A DNA stretch of 64,000 bases, taken from the NCBI GenBank assembly GCA_027490995.1, contig JAIXWY010000011.1, positions 1,426,001-1,490,000 on the forward strand, read 5' to 3'. The stretch comes from Opitutaceae bacterium. Its GTDB lineage: Bacteria; Verrucomicrobiota; Verrucomicrobiia; Opitutales; Opitutaceae. This document shows positions 17,867 through 25,912 of this stretch, in pieces. The notes under the pieces are model-generated. The model made no database searches. It was given only the letters and a program-made list of their open reading frames with translations, and was not told the origin of the DNA. Position 1 is the stretch's first letter; each line of letters starts with the position of its first letter. The translations under genes and the position numbers were made by a program.

Positions 17867-19225
17867 ATGACTCTCCCGCTGATTCGCTTCGCCTTGGGCC
17901 TCACGCTACTGGTGACGACCGTGCTCCCGAAGATCCATGGAGCCGAGGGCCTGCGCGAGCTCGCATCACCAGCCGGTGCAGACTCGGGGGAGGCTAACCT
18001 GTATGCCGATCGCGATGGACGACTCCATCTGACGTGGTGCGGACCCGGAGACCGCGCCGGCTCGCGCGCCGTCTGGCTCTCACTCCTGGATCCCTCGGCT
18101 CAGACTTGGAGCACTCCGCGCGCCATTGCGATGTCCCCGCGACTGATGGAGAACTGGGCCGACTTTCCCTCGCTGATCCGCGGCACCGATGGCACGCTTT
18201 GGGCGCAATGGTTCGAGCGGCGCGACGGCTCTGGGGGCACGGGTTACGGTGGGTGGATCGCTCGATCGGTGGATGACGGAAAGACGTGGTCCACGCCCTC
18301 ACCGCTCGGCCATGAATTCGTCAGCCTCGCCCCATTGTCGTCGGGTCGTGTCCTCGCGATCTGGCTCGAAAGTCTCAGCCCTCCGCGTCCTGCCGGAGCC
18401 CCGCGCGCCCCTCGTCCCACGTGGAAGCCGGGCGAACCAACGCCCGCCTCCATGCAGCTCAAGTCACGACTCCTCGCTCCAGACGGAAGTACGATCCGGG
18501 ACTGGGTGGTGGATCCGGACGTCTGCTCATGTTGCCAGACCTCCCTCGTCGCGCTGCCCGGCGACGAGACCGTGGCATTCTATCGTGGGCGCACGTCATC
18601 GGAGATCCGGGATCACTGCTGCGCCCGCTTTGGAAACGACACGTGGAGCGCGCCGCAGCCCTTGCATGAGGACGGCTGGCAGATTGCGGCATGCCCCGTC
18701 AACGGACCCGCCGGCGACGCCCGCGGACGGACGGTCTGCGTGGCGTGGTTCACGCTCGCGAACGGCCAGGCCAAGGTGCAGGCCAAACTTTCGCACGATG
18801 GCGGCGCTACCTTCGGGACGCCCCTGCCCATCGACCTCGGCCAGCCCTTGGGCCGCGTCGAACTTGTCACCCTTGCCGACAAAACATCGGTGGTTCTGTG
18901 GCTAGAATCGAAACGTGACGGACAGGCCGCTGGCCTCTACGCGCGAAGAATCTTTCCCGACGGCAAGGTGTCGGCGGCCGAGTTACTCGCTGACGTATCC
19001 GGCGCGCGCGCCGGTGGTTTCCCGCGGGCGGCGGCGCGATCTTCGGGGACGGTCGTGTTCGCGTGGACTGAGGTCGGCTCCGGAGATCCGGCCACGACGC
19101 ATGTTCGGGTGCGCGAATGGGATCCGACCCACCTCGAACCCGCAGCCGGATTGCTTCCAGCCCGGCCCCGCTCCGTCTCCCCCGTCCCGGAGCTGTGTTC
19201 ACCCACCCCGGCGCCACGAGCCTGA
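17867..19225 (+). CDS. exported sialidase-like beta-propeller with CSCC motif
   Basis: A 452-residue protein with a signal peptide (FALGLTLLVTTVLPKIHGAEG) and repeated Asp-box-like segments (SVDDGKTWSTPSP, SHDGGATFGTP), the mark of BNR/sialidase-type propellers. It lacks the full sialidase active-site set that I could recognise. Between the blades is a Cys cluster, DPDVCSCCQTS (near 18520-18545), followed by RDHCCARFGND and IAACPVNGP. Three Cys-rich spots in one propeller suggest bound metal or disulfides rather than sugar hydrolysis. It lies between the TonB receptor and a SCO-family gene, so I infer a periplasmic copper-linked role. The C-terminal 40 residues are Pro-rich and featureless. 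Confidence 0.72.
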   Translation: MTLPLIRFALGLTLLVTTVLPKIHGAEGLRELASPAGADSGEANLYADRDGRLHLTWCGPGDRAGSRAVWLSLLDPSAQTWSTPRAIAMSPRLMENWADFPSLIRGTDGTLWAQWFERRDGSGGTGYGGWIARSVDDGKTWSTPSPLGHEFVSLAPLSSGRVLAIWLESLSPPRPAGAPRAPRPTWKPGEPTPASMQLKSRLLAPDGSTIRDWVVDPDVCSCCQTSLVALPGDETVAFYRGRTSSEIRDHCCARFGNDTWSAPQPLHEDGWQIAACPVNGPAGDARGRTVCVAWFTLANGQAKVQAKLSHDGGATFGTPLPIDLGQPLGRVELVTLADKTSVVLWLESKRDGQAAGLYARRIFPDGKVSAAELLADVSGARAGGFPRAAARSSGTVVFAWTEVGSGDPATTHVRVREWDPTHLEPAAGLLPARPRSVSPVPELCSPTPAPRA

Positions 19226-19315
19226 AGCCACCGAGACCGCCCCCATCACGCCGTTGAACCTAGCACGTCTCAACACCAGCAAGACTTGAAGAATCCTCGA
19301 CTCCCTTTCCCCGTC

Positions 19316-20242
19316 ATGACCCGTCCCCGCCTCCTCATTGCCACCGTTTCCAGTCTGGCCGTGGCCCTCGCCCTGACCGCATCGCTCACGGGCTGCAGTC
19401 GGTCCTCTCCGCCGACCGCGGCGGCAGAAAAACCCAAGGATCCGCTCGCCTTTGAGGAGCACGACCTGCGGGGTGAAATCGTCGGGCTGTCGGTGGAGCG
19501 CCGCACGCTCCTCGTTCACCACGAAGAGATTCCCGGCTACATGCCGGAGATGACGATGGAGTTCGGAATCGGTGCAGCGGATTTCAACCTCTTCAAGGAG
19601 GGCCAACGCATCACCGGCCGAATGATTCAGCCCGCACCTGGCGAGTTTCAGTTGGACCGGATCCGGATCGTCGATGCCGACAAGGACCGCGTGGTGGCGG
19701 CGGCGGCGGCGGAACTGCGCCAGGAGACTCAGATCCGCGGCCGGGCCGTCCACCGTGAGGTCGGAGAAAACGCCCCCCGCTTTACGCTCCTCAACCAAGA
19801 GGGCGAGCTCGTCTCGTTCGAGCGGTTCCGCGGGCGTCGCGTGGTGCTCAACTTCATCTTCACCCGCTGCCCCATCGCTACGATGTGCCCCGCGGCGACG
19901 ACGAAGATGGCGCAGCTCCAGCGCCTTGTCCGGGAACAGACGATCCCCGAGGTCGAGTTCGTGTCGATCACCCTCGATCCGGCGCACGATACCCCGGCGA
20001 TTCTCCGTTCGTATGCGGCCGGCTACGGCATCGACTCGGCGAACTTCTCGTTCCTCACGGGCCCGGAAGCCGCGATCCGCGATCTGCTGCTGCAGTTCGG
20101 AGTGCTCGTGGAGCCAGGCGAAAACCTCTTCAAGCACACCCTCGCCACCCTCGTGATCGACCGAGACGGCCGGATCGTGCACCGCATCGACGGCTCGCAG
20201 TGGACTCCCGCGGACGTCGCGGCGCGCCTCAAACGCTCGTGA
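19316..20242 (+). CDS. SCO-family lipoprotein with N-terminal CusF-like copper-binding domain
   Basis: SCO proteins are thioredoxin-fold copper chaperones that help load the CuA centre of cytochrome oxidase. Start 19316 opens a lipoprotein signal with lipobox LTGC; a TTG at 19286 is less likely. Residues ~50-120 form a CusF-like barrel (LVHHEEIPGYMPEMTMEF, with the His and two Met ligands). The SCO domain follows: GENAPRFTLLNQEGELVSF, then FTRCPIATMCP with Cys185 and Cys191 (CX5C, a known variant of the usual CX3C), and His274 in FKHTLATLVIDRDG. The fusion of both copper-binding domains in one chain is notable. The next gene encodes a free CusF-like domain. Confidence 0.9.
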   Translation: MTRPRLLIATVSSLAVALALTASLTGCSRSSPPTAAAEKPKDPLAFEEHDLRGEIVGLSVERRTLLVHHEEIPGYMPEMTMEFGIGAADFNLFKEGQRITGRMIQPAPGEFQLDRIRIVDADKDRVVAAAAAELRQETQIRGRAVHREVGENAPRFTLLNQEGELVSFERFRGRRVVLNFIFTRCPIATMCPAATTKMAQLQRLVREQTIPEVEFVSITLDPAHDTPAILRSYAAGYGIDSANFSFLTGPEAAIRDLLLQFGVLVEPGENLFKHTLATLVIDRDGRIVHRIDGSQWTPADVAARLKRS

Positions 20243-20366
20243 ACCCACCAGCCCGTTCATCCCGACAATCCTTCCGTCACGCTTCGACGCTTCTGACTTC
20301 TCCCGGACGTTCCGTTCTCGCCGATTTCCCTCCTCGTCATCTGACTTGCCCCTTCGCATCCCTCCC

Positions 20367-20744
20367 ATGAACTCCATCGCTCACCGTTCCTCCGTCGGGC
20401 ACCTTAGCCGTACGGCCCTGACGTCCCTTGCGCTCGCGGCCGTGTTCGCGCTCGCCTCCGCCCCCGCTGCGGCGGCGGATACGAAGGCCACCGAGACCGC
20501 GCCGGGCCCTGCCAAAGCTCCGGCCCGGCATCCGTTAAAAGGCGTGGTGCTTGAGGTTCAGCCCGACCGCAGCGCGCTCATTGTGAAGCACGAGGAAATT
20601 CCCGGTGTCATGCGCGCGATGACCATGCGCCTCAAGGTCGATGCCGCGACTCTGGCCGCGGCGCAGAAGGATCAGGCCATCACCGGCCTGCTCGTACGCA
20701 AGCCGGACGGCTGGTGGCTTGAAGAGGTCAAGCCGGCGAACTGA
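20367..20744 (+). CDS. periplasmic CusF-like copper-binding protein
   Basis: A 125-residue exported protein: ATG 20367 starts a signal peptide (ALTSLALAAVFALASAPAAAAD), while the upstream in-frame TTG at 20346 is weaker. The mature part is a small CusF-like beta-barrel: HPLKGVVLEVQPDRSALIVK, HEEIPGVMRAMTMRL. His and the two Met of MTM are probable Cu(I) ligands; the tryptophan that caps copper in E. coli CusF is not at the equivalent place. It closely resembles the N-terminal domain of the preceding SCO protein, as if one arose from the other. It ends the copper module, convergent with mlaD. Confidence 0.85.
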   Translation: MNSIAHRSSVGHLSRTALTSLALAAVFALASAPAAAADTKATETAPGPAKAPARHPLKGVVLEVQPDRSALIVKHEEIPGVMRAMTMRLKVDAATLAAAQKDQAITGLLVRKPDGWWLEEVKPAN

Positions 20745-20784
20745 GTCCGCCGACCGACCGTGACTGATCGCGGGTTGGCGCCGC

Positions 20785-21774
20785 TCAGAACAGGGCGTTG
20801 GCGGCGACGCCCACGGCGGTGATCGGACCTTGGTCGGTCAGGCCATCGACGGCGCGATCAACCTTCCGCATCACCCCCTGCGCGTCGCGATAGAGCGTAT
20901 CGTCAGTCAAGAGTCGCCCGAGCGTGCCCTCGCCCTTGCTCAGACGGTCGGAAACCTCGCGCAGATTGCGCGCCACGACCCGGATATCCTCGCCCGTCTG
21001 CTGGTCGAAGACCAGCGAGCCCAGCGTACCACGACCGCTCTTCACTTGATCGACGATCGACTGGGAGCTCGCGATGAAAGTCTTCGCCTCGGTGGCGGCT
21101 CCGCGGATCTCGCCCAGAGCAGAGAGCAACGAATCGTACGCGGCGGGATCGTTCACCAGGCGTCCGAGGGTCCCCTGACCCGAGTTGATCTTTCCGGAGA
21201 TGGCACTCAGATCCGTCGTGATCTGGCCGATCCGCACACTGTTCTCATCGACCAGCCGGTCGATCTTACCGAGCAGACCGGAGCCACCCGCGGAGCCCAT
21301 GGCTCCGGTAAACTGGGAAAGAGCCGTATCGATCTTGCGGCTGACCTCGCCGAGCTGAGAGATAACCGCGTTGAGGTCGGGCGTGTCAGCGGTGAGAATC
21401 TGGTTCTCTGGCTGCAGCACTCCGGAAGCCTCTGTTCCGAGATCGAGCGACACGTAGTTCGCGCCGAGCAGACCCGCCATGCCGATCGTGGCGACCGCGT
21501 CGCGGGCGACCTTCACGTCGGAATTGATGAGCAGGACCACCTCGGCACGGCGGTTGGCGAGGCGCGTCTCCGCGACTGAGCCGACCTTGACGCCGGCCAT
21601 GCGGACCTCGTCGCCGCCCTTTAGTTCCTTGACGTTGGTAAAGTGGGCGATGAGCCGGTAGCCGCGGTCGCGACGGACCTTGCCGGAACTCAGCGCCTCG
21701 AACGTGACCCAGATGAGGGCGACGCCGAGTAGGAAGAACAGGCCCACACGGGCCGACATTTGCGCGTTAGTCAT
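20785..21774 (-). CDS. mlaD: MlaD-family substrate-binding (MCE) protein
   Basis: A 329-residue periplasmic protein with one N-terminal membrane anchor (ARVGLFFLLGVALIWVTFEAL) and one MCE domain (about residues 38-115: RLIAHFTNVKELKGGDEVRMAGVKVGSV). It forms hexameric rings that carry lipids between membranes for an Mla-type ABC transporter. The long C-terminal helical tail has a thrice-repeated GTLG[RS]L segment, a common MlaD-family feature, each with a Gly-rich turn before it. Start 21774 overlaps the mlaF stop by 8 bases, giving translational coupling; the longer frame to 21861 is not needed. Last gene of the operon. Confidence 0.92.
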   Translation of the reverse strand: MTNAQMSARVGLFFLLGVALIWVTFEALSSGKVRRDRGYRLIAHFTNVKELKGGDEVRMAGVKVGSVAETRLANRRAEVVLLINSDVKVARDAVATIGMAGLLGANYVSLDLGTEASGVLQPENQILTADTPDLNAVISQLGEVSRKIDTALSQFTGAMGSAGGSGLLGKIDRLVDENSVRIGQITTDLSAISGKINSGQGTLGRLVNDPAAYDSLLSALGEIRGAATEAKTFIASSQSIVDQVKSGRGTLGSLVFDQQTGEDIRVVARNLREVSDRLSKGEGTLGRLLTDDTLYRDAQGVMRKVDRAVDGLTDQGPITAVGVAANALF

Positions 21775-22585
21775 GGTTGGCTTCGAGTTTCTTGAAACGG
21801 GGTTCTTGGAGATTGATCGATGGCTGGAGAAATTCGCGGATGATCGGATCGCGGTTTTCACGCAGCTCGGCCGGCGTCTGCACGGTGAGCAGCCGACCTT
21901 GGTGCAACACGGCGATCCGATCCGCGATGGCGAAGGCGAGATCGCGATCGTGCGAGACCACGACCGACGTCACGCTGAACTGTTCCTTCAGCGTCGCAAT
22001 GATCTCCGCGATCGTGGCGGCCATGACGGGATCGAGTTCGCTGGTCGGTTCGTCGTAGAGGATGACCTGCGGCTCCATCACGAGGGCCCGGGCGATGGCG
22101 ACGCGCTTCTTCATGCCGCCGGAGAGCTCAGCGGGGAGTTTGTGCACGGCATTCTCGATCGACAGGATGCGCAGCGCGCGCATGACGCGCTCGCGGATCT
22201 CCGGCTTTGGGCAAAGACGATGCTCGAGGGGATAGAGCGCGAGATTCTCGTAGACGCTGAGCGAATTGAACAGCGCACCACTTTGGAACACCAACGCGAG
22301 TGCGAAGCGATCCCGCGTGTCGGGAAGACTGGGATCCTGGCCGTTGATCGCGACCGTCCCGGCGCTCGGCAGCTCCAGCCCGGCAATGTGCCGGAGCAGC
22401 ACGCTCTTACCGGAACCGCTTGGGCCCATGATGACGAAGATCTCGCCGGGCTTCACCTCGAGCGAGATGTCGTGCAATACGCCCTGAGCGCCGTAGCTCT
22501 TGCCGAGCCCTGACACGCTGATCCGAACTGGACTGCGATCGTCGCGGACCGGCGGGGAGAATGATTTGGAGCGGAGCGAGGCCAT
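21767..22585 (-). CDS. mlaF: MlaF-type ABC transporter ATPase
   Basis: A 272-residue ABC ATPase powering phospholipid transport with MlaE and MlaD. Walker A GPSGSGKS, the signature LSGGMKKRVAIARA (Mkl-type, with MKKR), Walker B VILYDEPTSELDP and the H-loop VVSHD are all present. Start 22585 lies two bases after the mlaE stop, so translation is coupled; the longer frame to 22714 runs into mlaE and is rejected. MKKRVAIARA and SELDP are typical for the MCE-linked subgroup. Confidence 0.95.
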   Translation of the reverse strand: MASLRSKSFSPPVRDDRSPVRISVSGLGKSYGAQGVLHDISLEVKPGEIFVIMGPSGSGKSVLLRHIAGLELPSAGTVAINGQDPSLPDTRDRFALALVFQSGALFNSLSVYENLALYPLEHRLCPKPEIRERVMRALRILSIENAVHKLPAELSGGMKKRVAIARALVMEPQVILYDEPTSELDPVMAATIAEIIATLKEQFSVTSVVVSHDRDLAFAIADRIAVLHQGRLLTVQTPAELRENRDPIIREFLQPSINLQEPRFKKLEANHD

Positions 22586-22587
22586 GG

Positions 22588-23340
22588 TCAGTCGAGTGCC
22601 TTCGTGATGAAGTAGTCGAGCGTGAGGATCGCGATGAGCGAAAACACGACCGACTTGGTGACAGCGAAGCCGATCTCGCGCGGCCCACCGCGCGTGCGCA
22701 GGCCAGTAGAGCACGCGATGAGCATGACCACGAAGCCGAAGATCTCCGCCTTGATCAGACCATCCATGATATCCTGCACGGTCAGGTACTGCTTCAGCGC
22801 CTGAAAGTACATTTCCGGCTCAACCCCGATGGTGCTGACTCCGGCGCAAACGATCGCGCCGCCGAACCAACCGATGATGTTTCCGATGATCGTGAGCACC
22901 GGCGTGATCAGCAGGACGGCCAGCAGACGGGGCAGCACGAGCATGCGCTCGGGTGGGATGTTCATGGTGACCAGCGCATCAATCTCCCCAGACACCCGCA
23001 TCGAGGCTAGCTCCGCGGTCACCGCCGAGCCCACTCGCCCGGCGAGCAGGATGGCCACCATCACGGGGCCGAGCTCGCGGGCAATGGACTCGCCGACGAG
23101 CGTGCCAATGAGCTGCTTGGCGCCGAAGTCGCGCAGGGTGTTGCCCGCCTGCAGGGCCAGCACCGCACCAATGAAGAAGAGGAGGATGGCCACGATTGGC
23201 AGGGTGGTGTAACCCGCAAGGTAGCCCTGCTCGGACACGCGACGGAGGATCCGCGGGGCCGATGGCAGGGAGCGGAAGGCGCGCCACGCCAAGATGAGGG
23301 CGCTACCGAACGCTTCAAAGACCTCGTTGATACGGTTCAT
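22588..23340 (-). CDS. mlaE: MlaE-type ABC permease
   Basis: A 250-residue inner-membrane permease of the MlaE family, typically 5-6 membrane segments. Conserved blocks are visible: LQAGNTLRDFGAKQLIGTLV, ELGPVMVAILLAGRVGSAVTAELASMRVSGEIDAL and GLIKAEIFGFVVMLIACSTGLRT. Start 23340 is preferred over the upstream in-frame start at 23508 because it abuts the stop of the preceding gene (2-base gap). It links an unknown WPL-repeat protein upstream with mlaF and mlaD downstream; all four genes overlap or abut, so they make a single transcript. Confidence 0.94.
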   Translation of the reverse strand: MNRINEVFEAFGSALILAWRAFRSLPSAPRILRRVSEQGYLAGYTTLPIVAILLFFIGAVLALQAGNTLRDFGAKQLIGTLVGESIARELGPVMVAILLAGRVGSAVTAELASMRVSGEIDALVTMNIPPERMLVLPRLLAVLLITPVLTIIGNIIGWFGGAIVCAGVSTIGVEPEMYFQALKQYLTVQDIMDGLIKAEIFGFVVMLIACSTGLRTRGGPREIGFAVTKSVVFSLIAILTLDYFITKALD

Positions 23341-23342
23341 GG

Positions 23343-24953
23343 CTAGAAAGAAGAAGGTGCACCGACGGGAGTGAAATCGCCCACGAACAAGCGCCAGCCT
23401 GAGCCGACCGGGCCGCGCTTCAAGCCCACCAGGCCGCGGAGGAGCGCGAGACGGCCGGCCTCCGGACGCGACGCGAAGCCAAGCAGCGGGCCGACATGCC
23501 ACTCCCACTCACGCGCTTCCGGGACGCTCCGGTAGGTCAGGCCATCCCAGAGCACCGAATGCCGCGAGGCGCCATCCGCATGGCGGTCATAACGATAGAT
23601 TGAAAACAGAGGCGACCACGCCTGTCGCACTTCCTCGCTGTGGGGCAGGAGAACCTCGAGCGGACTGAGCGCCTGCAGCTGACGCCGACCGGCGCCGTTA
23701 TCCCACTCCGAGAACAGCGGCCAGAGGTGACGTTTCCGTGCCGGGGCGACCGAGGGCGAGGTCCGGCTGCGCTGCACCGTGTCGTAATAGAACGCGAACA
23801 GCACCTGCGTCCGCGTCTGCTCAATCGCTCCATCCGGCCAGCGCTGGCGCCGCCACAGCGGCCAGAGCACCCAGCGTTTTTCGGTGCCCTTGATCACCGA
23901 GTGTGAATAAAAGGGTGCCCAGCGGTTCACCCGCCGGTCGTCGCCATGGCCCTGCACCCAGAGGGGCCAAAAGTAGTTGGTCGCCCGATACTGATACGGC
24001 TTCGATCGCTCCACAGTACCAAAGAACGGCCAGAGCCAGGTCTCAGAGCGGTAACCCGGAGCGACGTCCGAGGCATAGAAAGGCAGGAGTCCGCGACTGA
24101 CCTCGCGGCCACCCGTGTCGCCGTCCACCGGCGACTCACGACGATACAGCAGCGGCCACAGCGCATAGCGCTCACTCCCACCGTCCGAGCGGCGCGTCTC
24201 GCCGTAGACCGGCCACAGGGCGAAACCCGTCTGTCCGCCACCCTTAGTCCAGCGCAGGATCGGCCAAGGCGCCGACGTCGTGACCGCACCCCGCTTCTCC
24301 GCCCGCGCGTAGAGCGGGAAGATGACCCAGGAAAGGCGATCTTGCCCAAACCGGTTCACCAGCGTGCCGCTAATCGGGAACCATGCCTGATAGGACGTCG
24401 TGGAATCACCCGTCGCCCGCGAAAAATAGAAAGGCCAGACGTCAAAGGCGCGCCACGGCTCCGATGCCACGCCCGCGCCGACCGCCCCCTGACTCGCGCC
24501 CTCAGCAGGAACCGTCTGCCACTTCACCAACTCAAACACGCTGCCCGCCTCCACCCCGTCACGCTCACGACGGGTGCTTAAGAACGGATGCAGCACCGAG
24601 GTGCTCCGCGCCGCGCCCCCGTCGCGCCGCTGCTCGATCCACAGGGGCCGCACTCCGGCAACCTCCGGTCGACCGTCACGGGCACTCCGATGGAACGCCA
24701 AAGGGCCACCCGCCGTCCACGATTCAAGCTCGGGCCCTTCACTCGACGACGCATCGGTCCGCCACTGCCCAACCCAAAACGGCCACGCATTATCTTCCCA
24801 CCGCACCGCCCTCCCCTCAGGCGACGCCCTTCCCCCACTCACGCCAAGAAGCAGCGCCAAGCCTCCGATCAGGCTGCGACGCCACTGCCCCCGACCAAGC
24901 GGTCGATCGGCCAAGGCGCAGAAGGCGCGGAAACGTGTACCCAGAGAAGTCAC
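23343..24953 (-). CDS. unrecognised exported protein with repeated (L/F)WP(L/F) motifs
   Basis: I do not recognise a family. It is 536 residues, read from a GTG start at 24953, and has a probable signal peptide (RRSLIGGLALLLGVSGGRAS). The mature chain is dominated by an irregular repeat of ~25-30 residues built on [AVLF]WP[FLVI], as in VWPFYF, LWPVYG, LWPLLY, LWPFFG, FWPLWV, LWPLWR and LWPLFS: at least nine copies. The repeat is rich in aromatic residues and Arg, as expected for a beta-rich outer-membrane or surface protein. The stop lies two bases from the mlaE start, so it is first in the mla operon. I infer a partner in lipid transport, perhaps an outer-membrane component. No catalytic motif is seen. 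Confidence 0.75.
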   Translation of the reverse strand: MTSLGTRFRAFCALADRPLGRGQWRRSLIGGLALLLGVSGGRASPEGRAVRWEDNAWPFWVGQWRTDASSSEGPELESWTAGGPLAFHRSARDGRPEVAGVRPLWIEQRRDGGAARSTSVLHPFLSTRRERDGVEAGSVFELVKWQTVPAEGASQGAVGAGVASEPWRAFDVWPFYFSRATGDSTTSYQAWFPISGTLVNRFGQDRLSWVIFPLYARAEKRGAVTTSAPWPILRWTKGGGQTGFALWPVYGETRRSDGGSERYALWPLLYRRESPVDGDTGGREVSRGLLPFYASDVAPGYRSETWLWPFFGTVERSKPYQYRATNYFWPLWVQGHGDDRRVNRWAPFYSHSVIKGTEKRWVLWPLWRRQRWPDGAIEQTRTQVLFAFYYDTVQRSRTSPSVAPARKRHLWPLFSEWDNGAGRRQLQALSPLEVLLPHSEEVRQAWSPLFSIYRYDRHADGASRHSVLWDGLTYRSVPEAREWEWHVGPLLGFASRPEAGRLALLRGLVGLKRGPVGSGWRLFVGDFTPVGAPSSF

Positions 24954-25912
24954 CGAGGTCAGAAAGGTCGAAAGTAGTTAGGCTCCTAACGAATAAAGAG
25001 GACAGGGTGAACGCAAACGCTATGTTCCACAGACGAGACCATCCCGCAGGGGGCCCTCCCCGTTCGAGCAGGAAGCACCGGGTTCGAGGCCGGCGTTCGA
25101 TCAGGCTCCGCTCCCAGGCAGCCTGAACTCCGCCGTTCGGCCGCACGATCTCGATTCCACCCCTTCCTTGCGGTGGCCGCGATCCAGGGCACACCAACCG
25201 CCGTGTGGTTGGCAGAAACGAGGGGGAGGAAGGCGGCGGCAGGTGAAGTCCGCATGGGCGTGAGCACGGCACCCGTCGTGTGACAACGTCCGAGCCGAAT
25301 CCAGCCCGCTCGGACAAACCGTCGTTTTGCGCGCTTGAACGGCGGGAGCGTCGCCCCGACGGCGTCGGATCCAGCGCCGTAAGTGCGCCACGCGCCGCGA
25401 CTGGCCCGCTCCGCACATCGCTCCGCCATGGCTGCACGACTCCGGAGCCGCTCTGGGATGGTCCGGGTGACCCGCTGCTCAGGGCAGCACGCCGGAGCGG
25501 CGCACGGCAGGTTTCGCGCAGGCGAAGGACGGAAGGGGCTCATGGCTGGGGAATCAAGTCGTCGTATCCAGACCGTCGACCATGAGGACGCAGGCCTGGC
25601 CGGTTGCGATGGCGACCACCCTACCAGAAGACGCGTGAGCCGAGCGTGAAGCGTTCGTTGAGTAAGCTTCAATTCCACTTGCGTTCGACCCATGCGGACA
25701 ACCGAGCGCGGCGCGGAGGCCGTCGGCCCCAGCGCCCGGGGCTGGGTCGCGGTTGATTTCGCAGTCATGGGTCCCTCTCTAGAAGTGAATTGAAGCCGAG
25801 CCGCGCCATCGCGAGGCGAGCCACCGCGGGCGCGGCGAGTCCGACCCAGCACGCCCCGAGAAAAACGGCCTCAGCGGACGGAACGATCCGACCGGCACGG
25901 ACTCCAGACCGC
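24954..25912. other. 959-base gap with no convincing gene
   Basis: Frames on both strands reach 200-290 residues, but they are Arg/Pro-rich shadows without any recognisable motif or conserved start. The only structure I see is an inverted repeat (GCTTCAATTCCACTT at 25666-25680 against AAGTGAATTGAAGC at 25783-25796, one bulged base). I could not identify an RNA gene: no RNase P, tmRNA or SRP consensus. Confidence 0.5.
25666..25796. repeat. 14-15 bp inverted repeat flanking 102 bases
   Basis: Two arms, GCTTCAATTCCACTT and its near-complement AAGTGAATTGAAGC, are separated by 102 bases within the long gap upstream of the ABC-F gene. It could be a small mobile-element remnant or chance. Confidence 0.3.

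Noticed and set aside
24986-25852. 288-residue frame on - strand in the long gap
   Set aside because: Low-complexity, no motif, no good start; third-position GC pattern not convincing.
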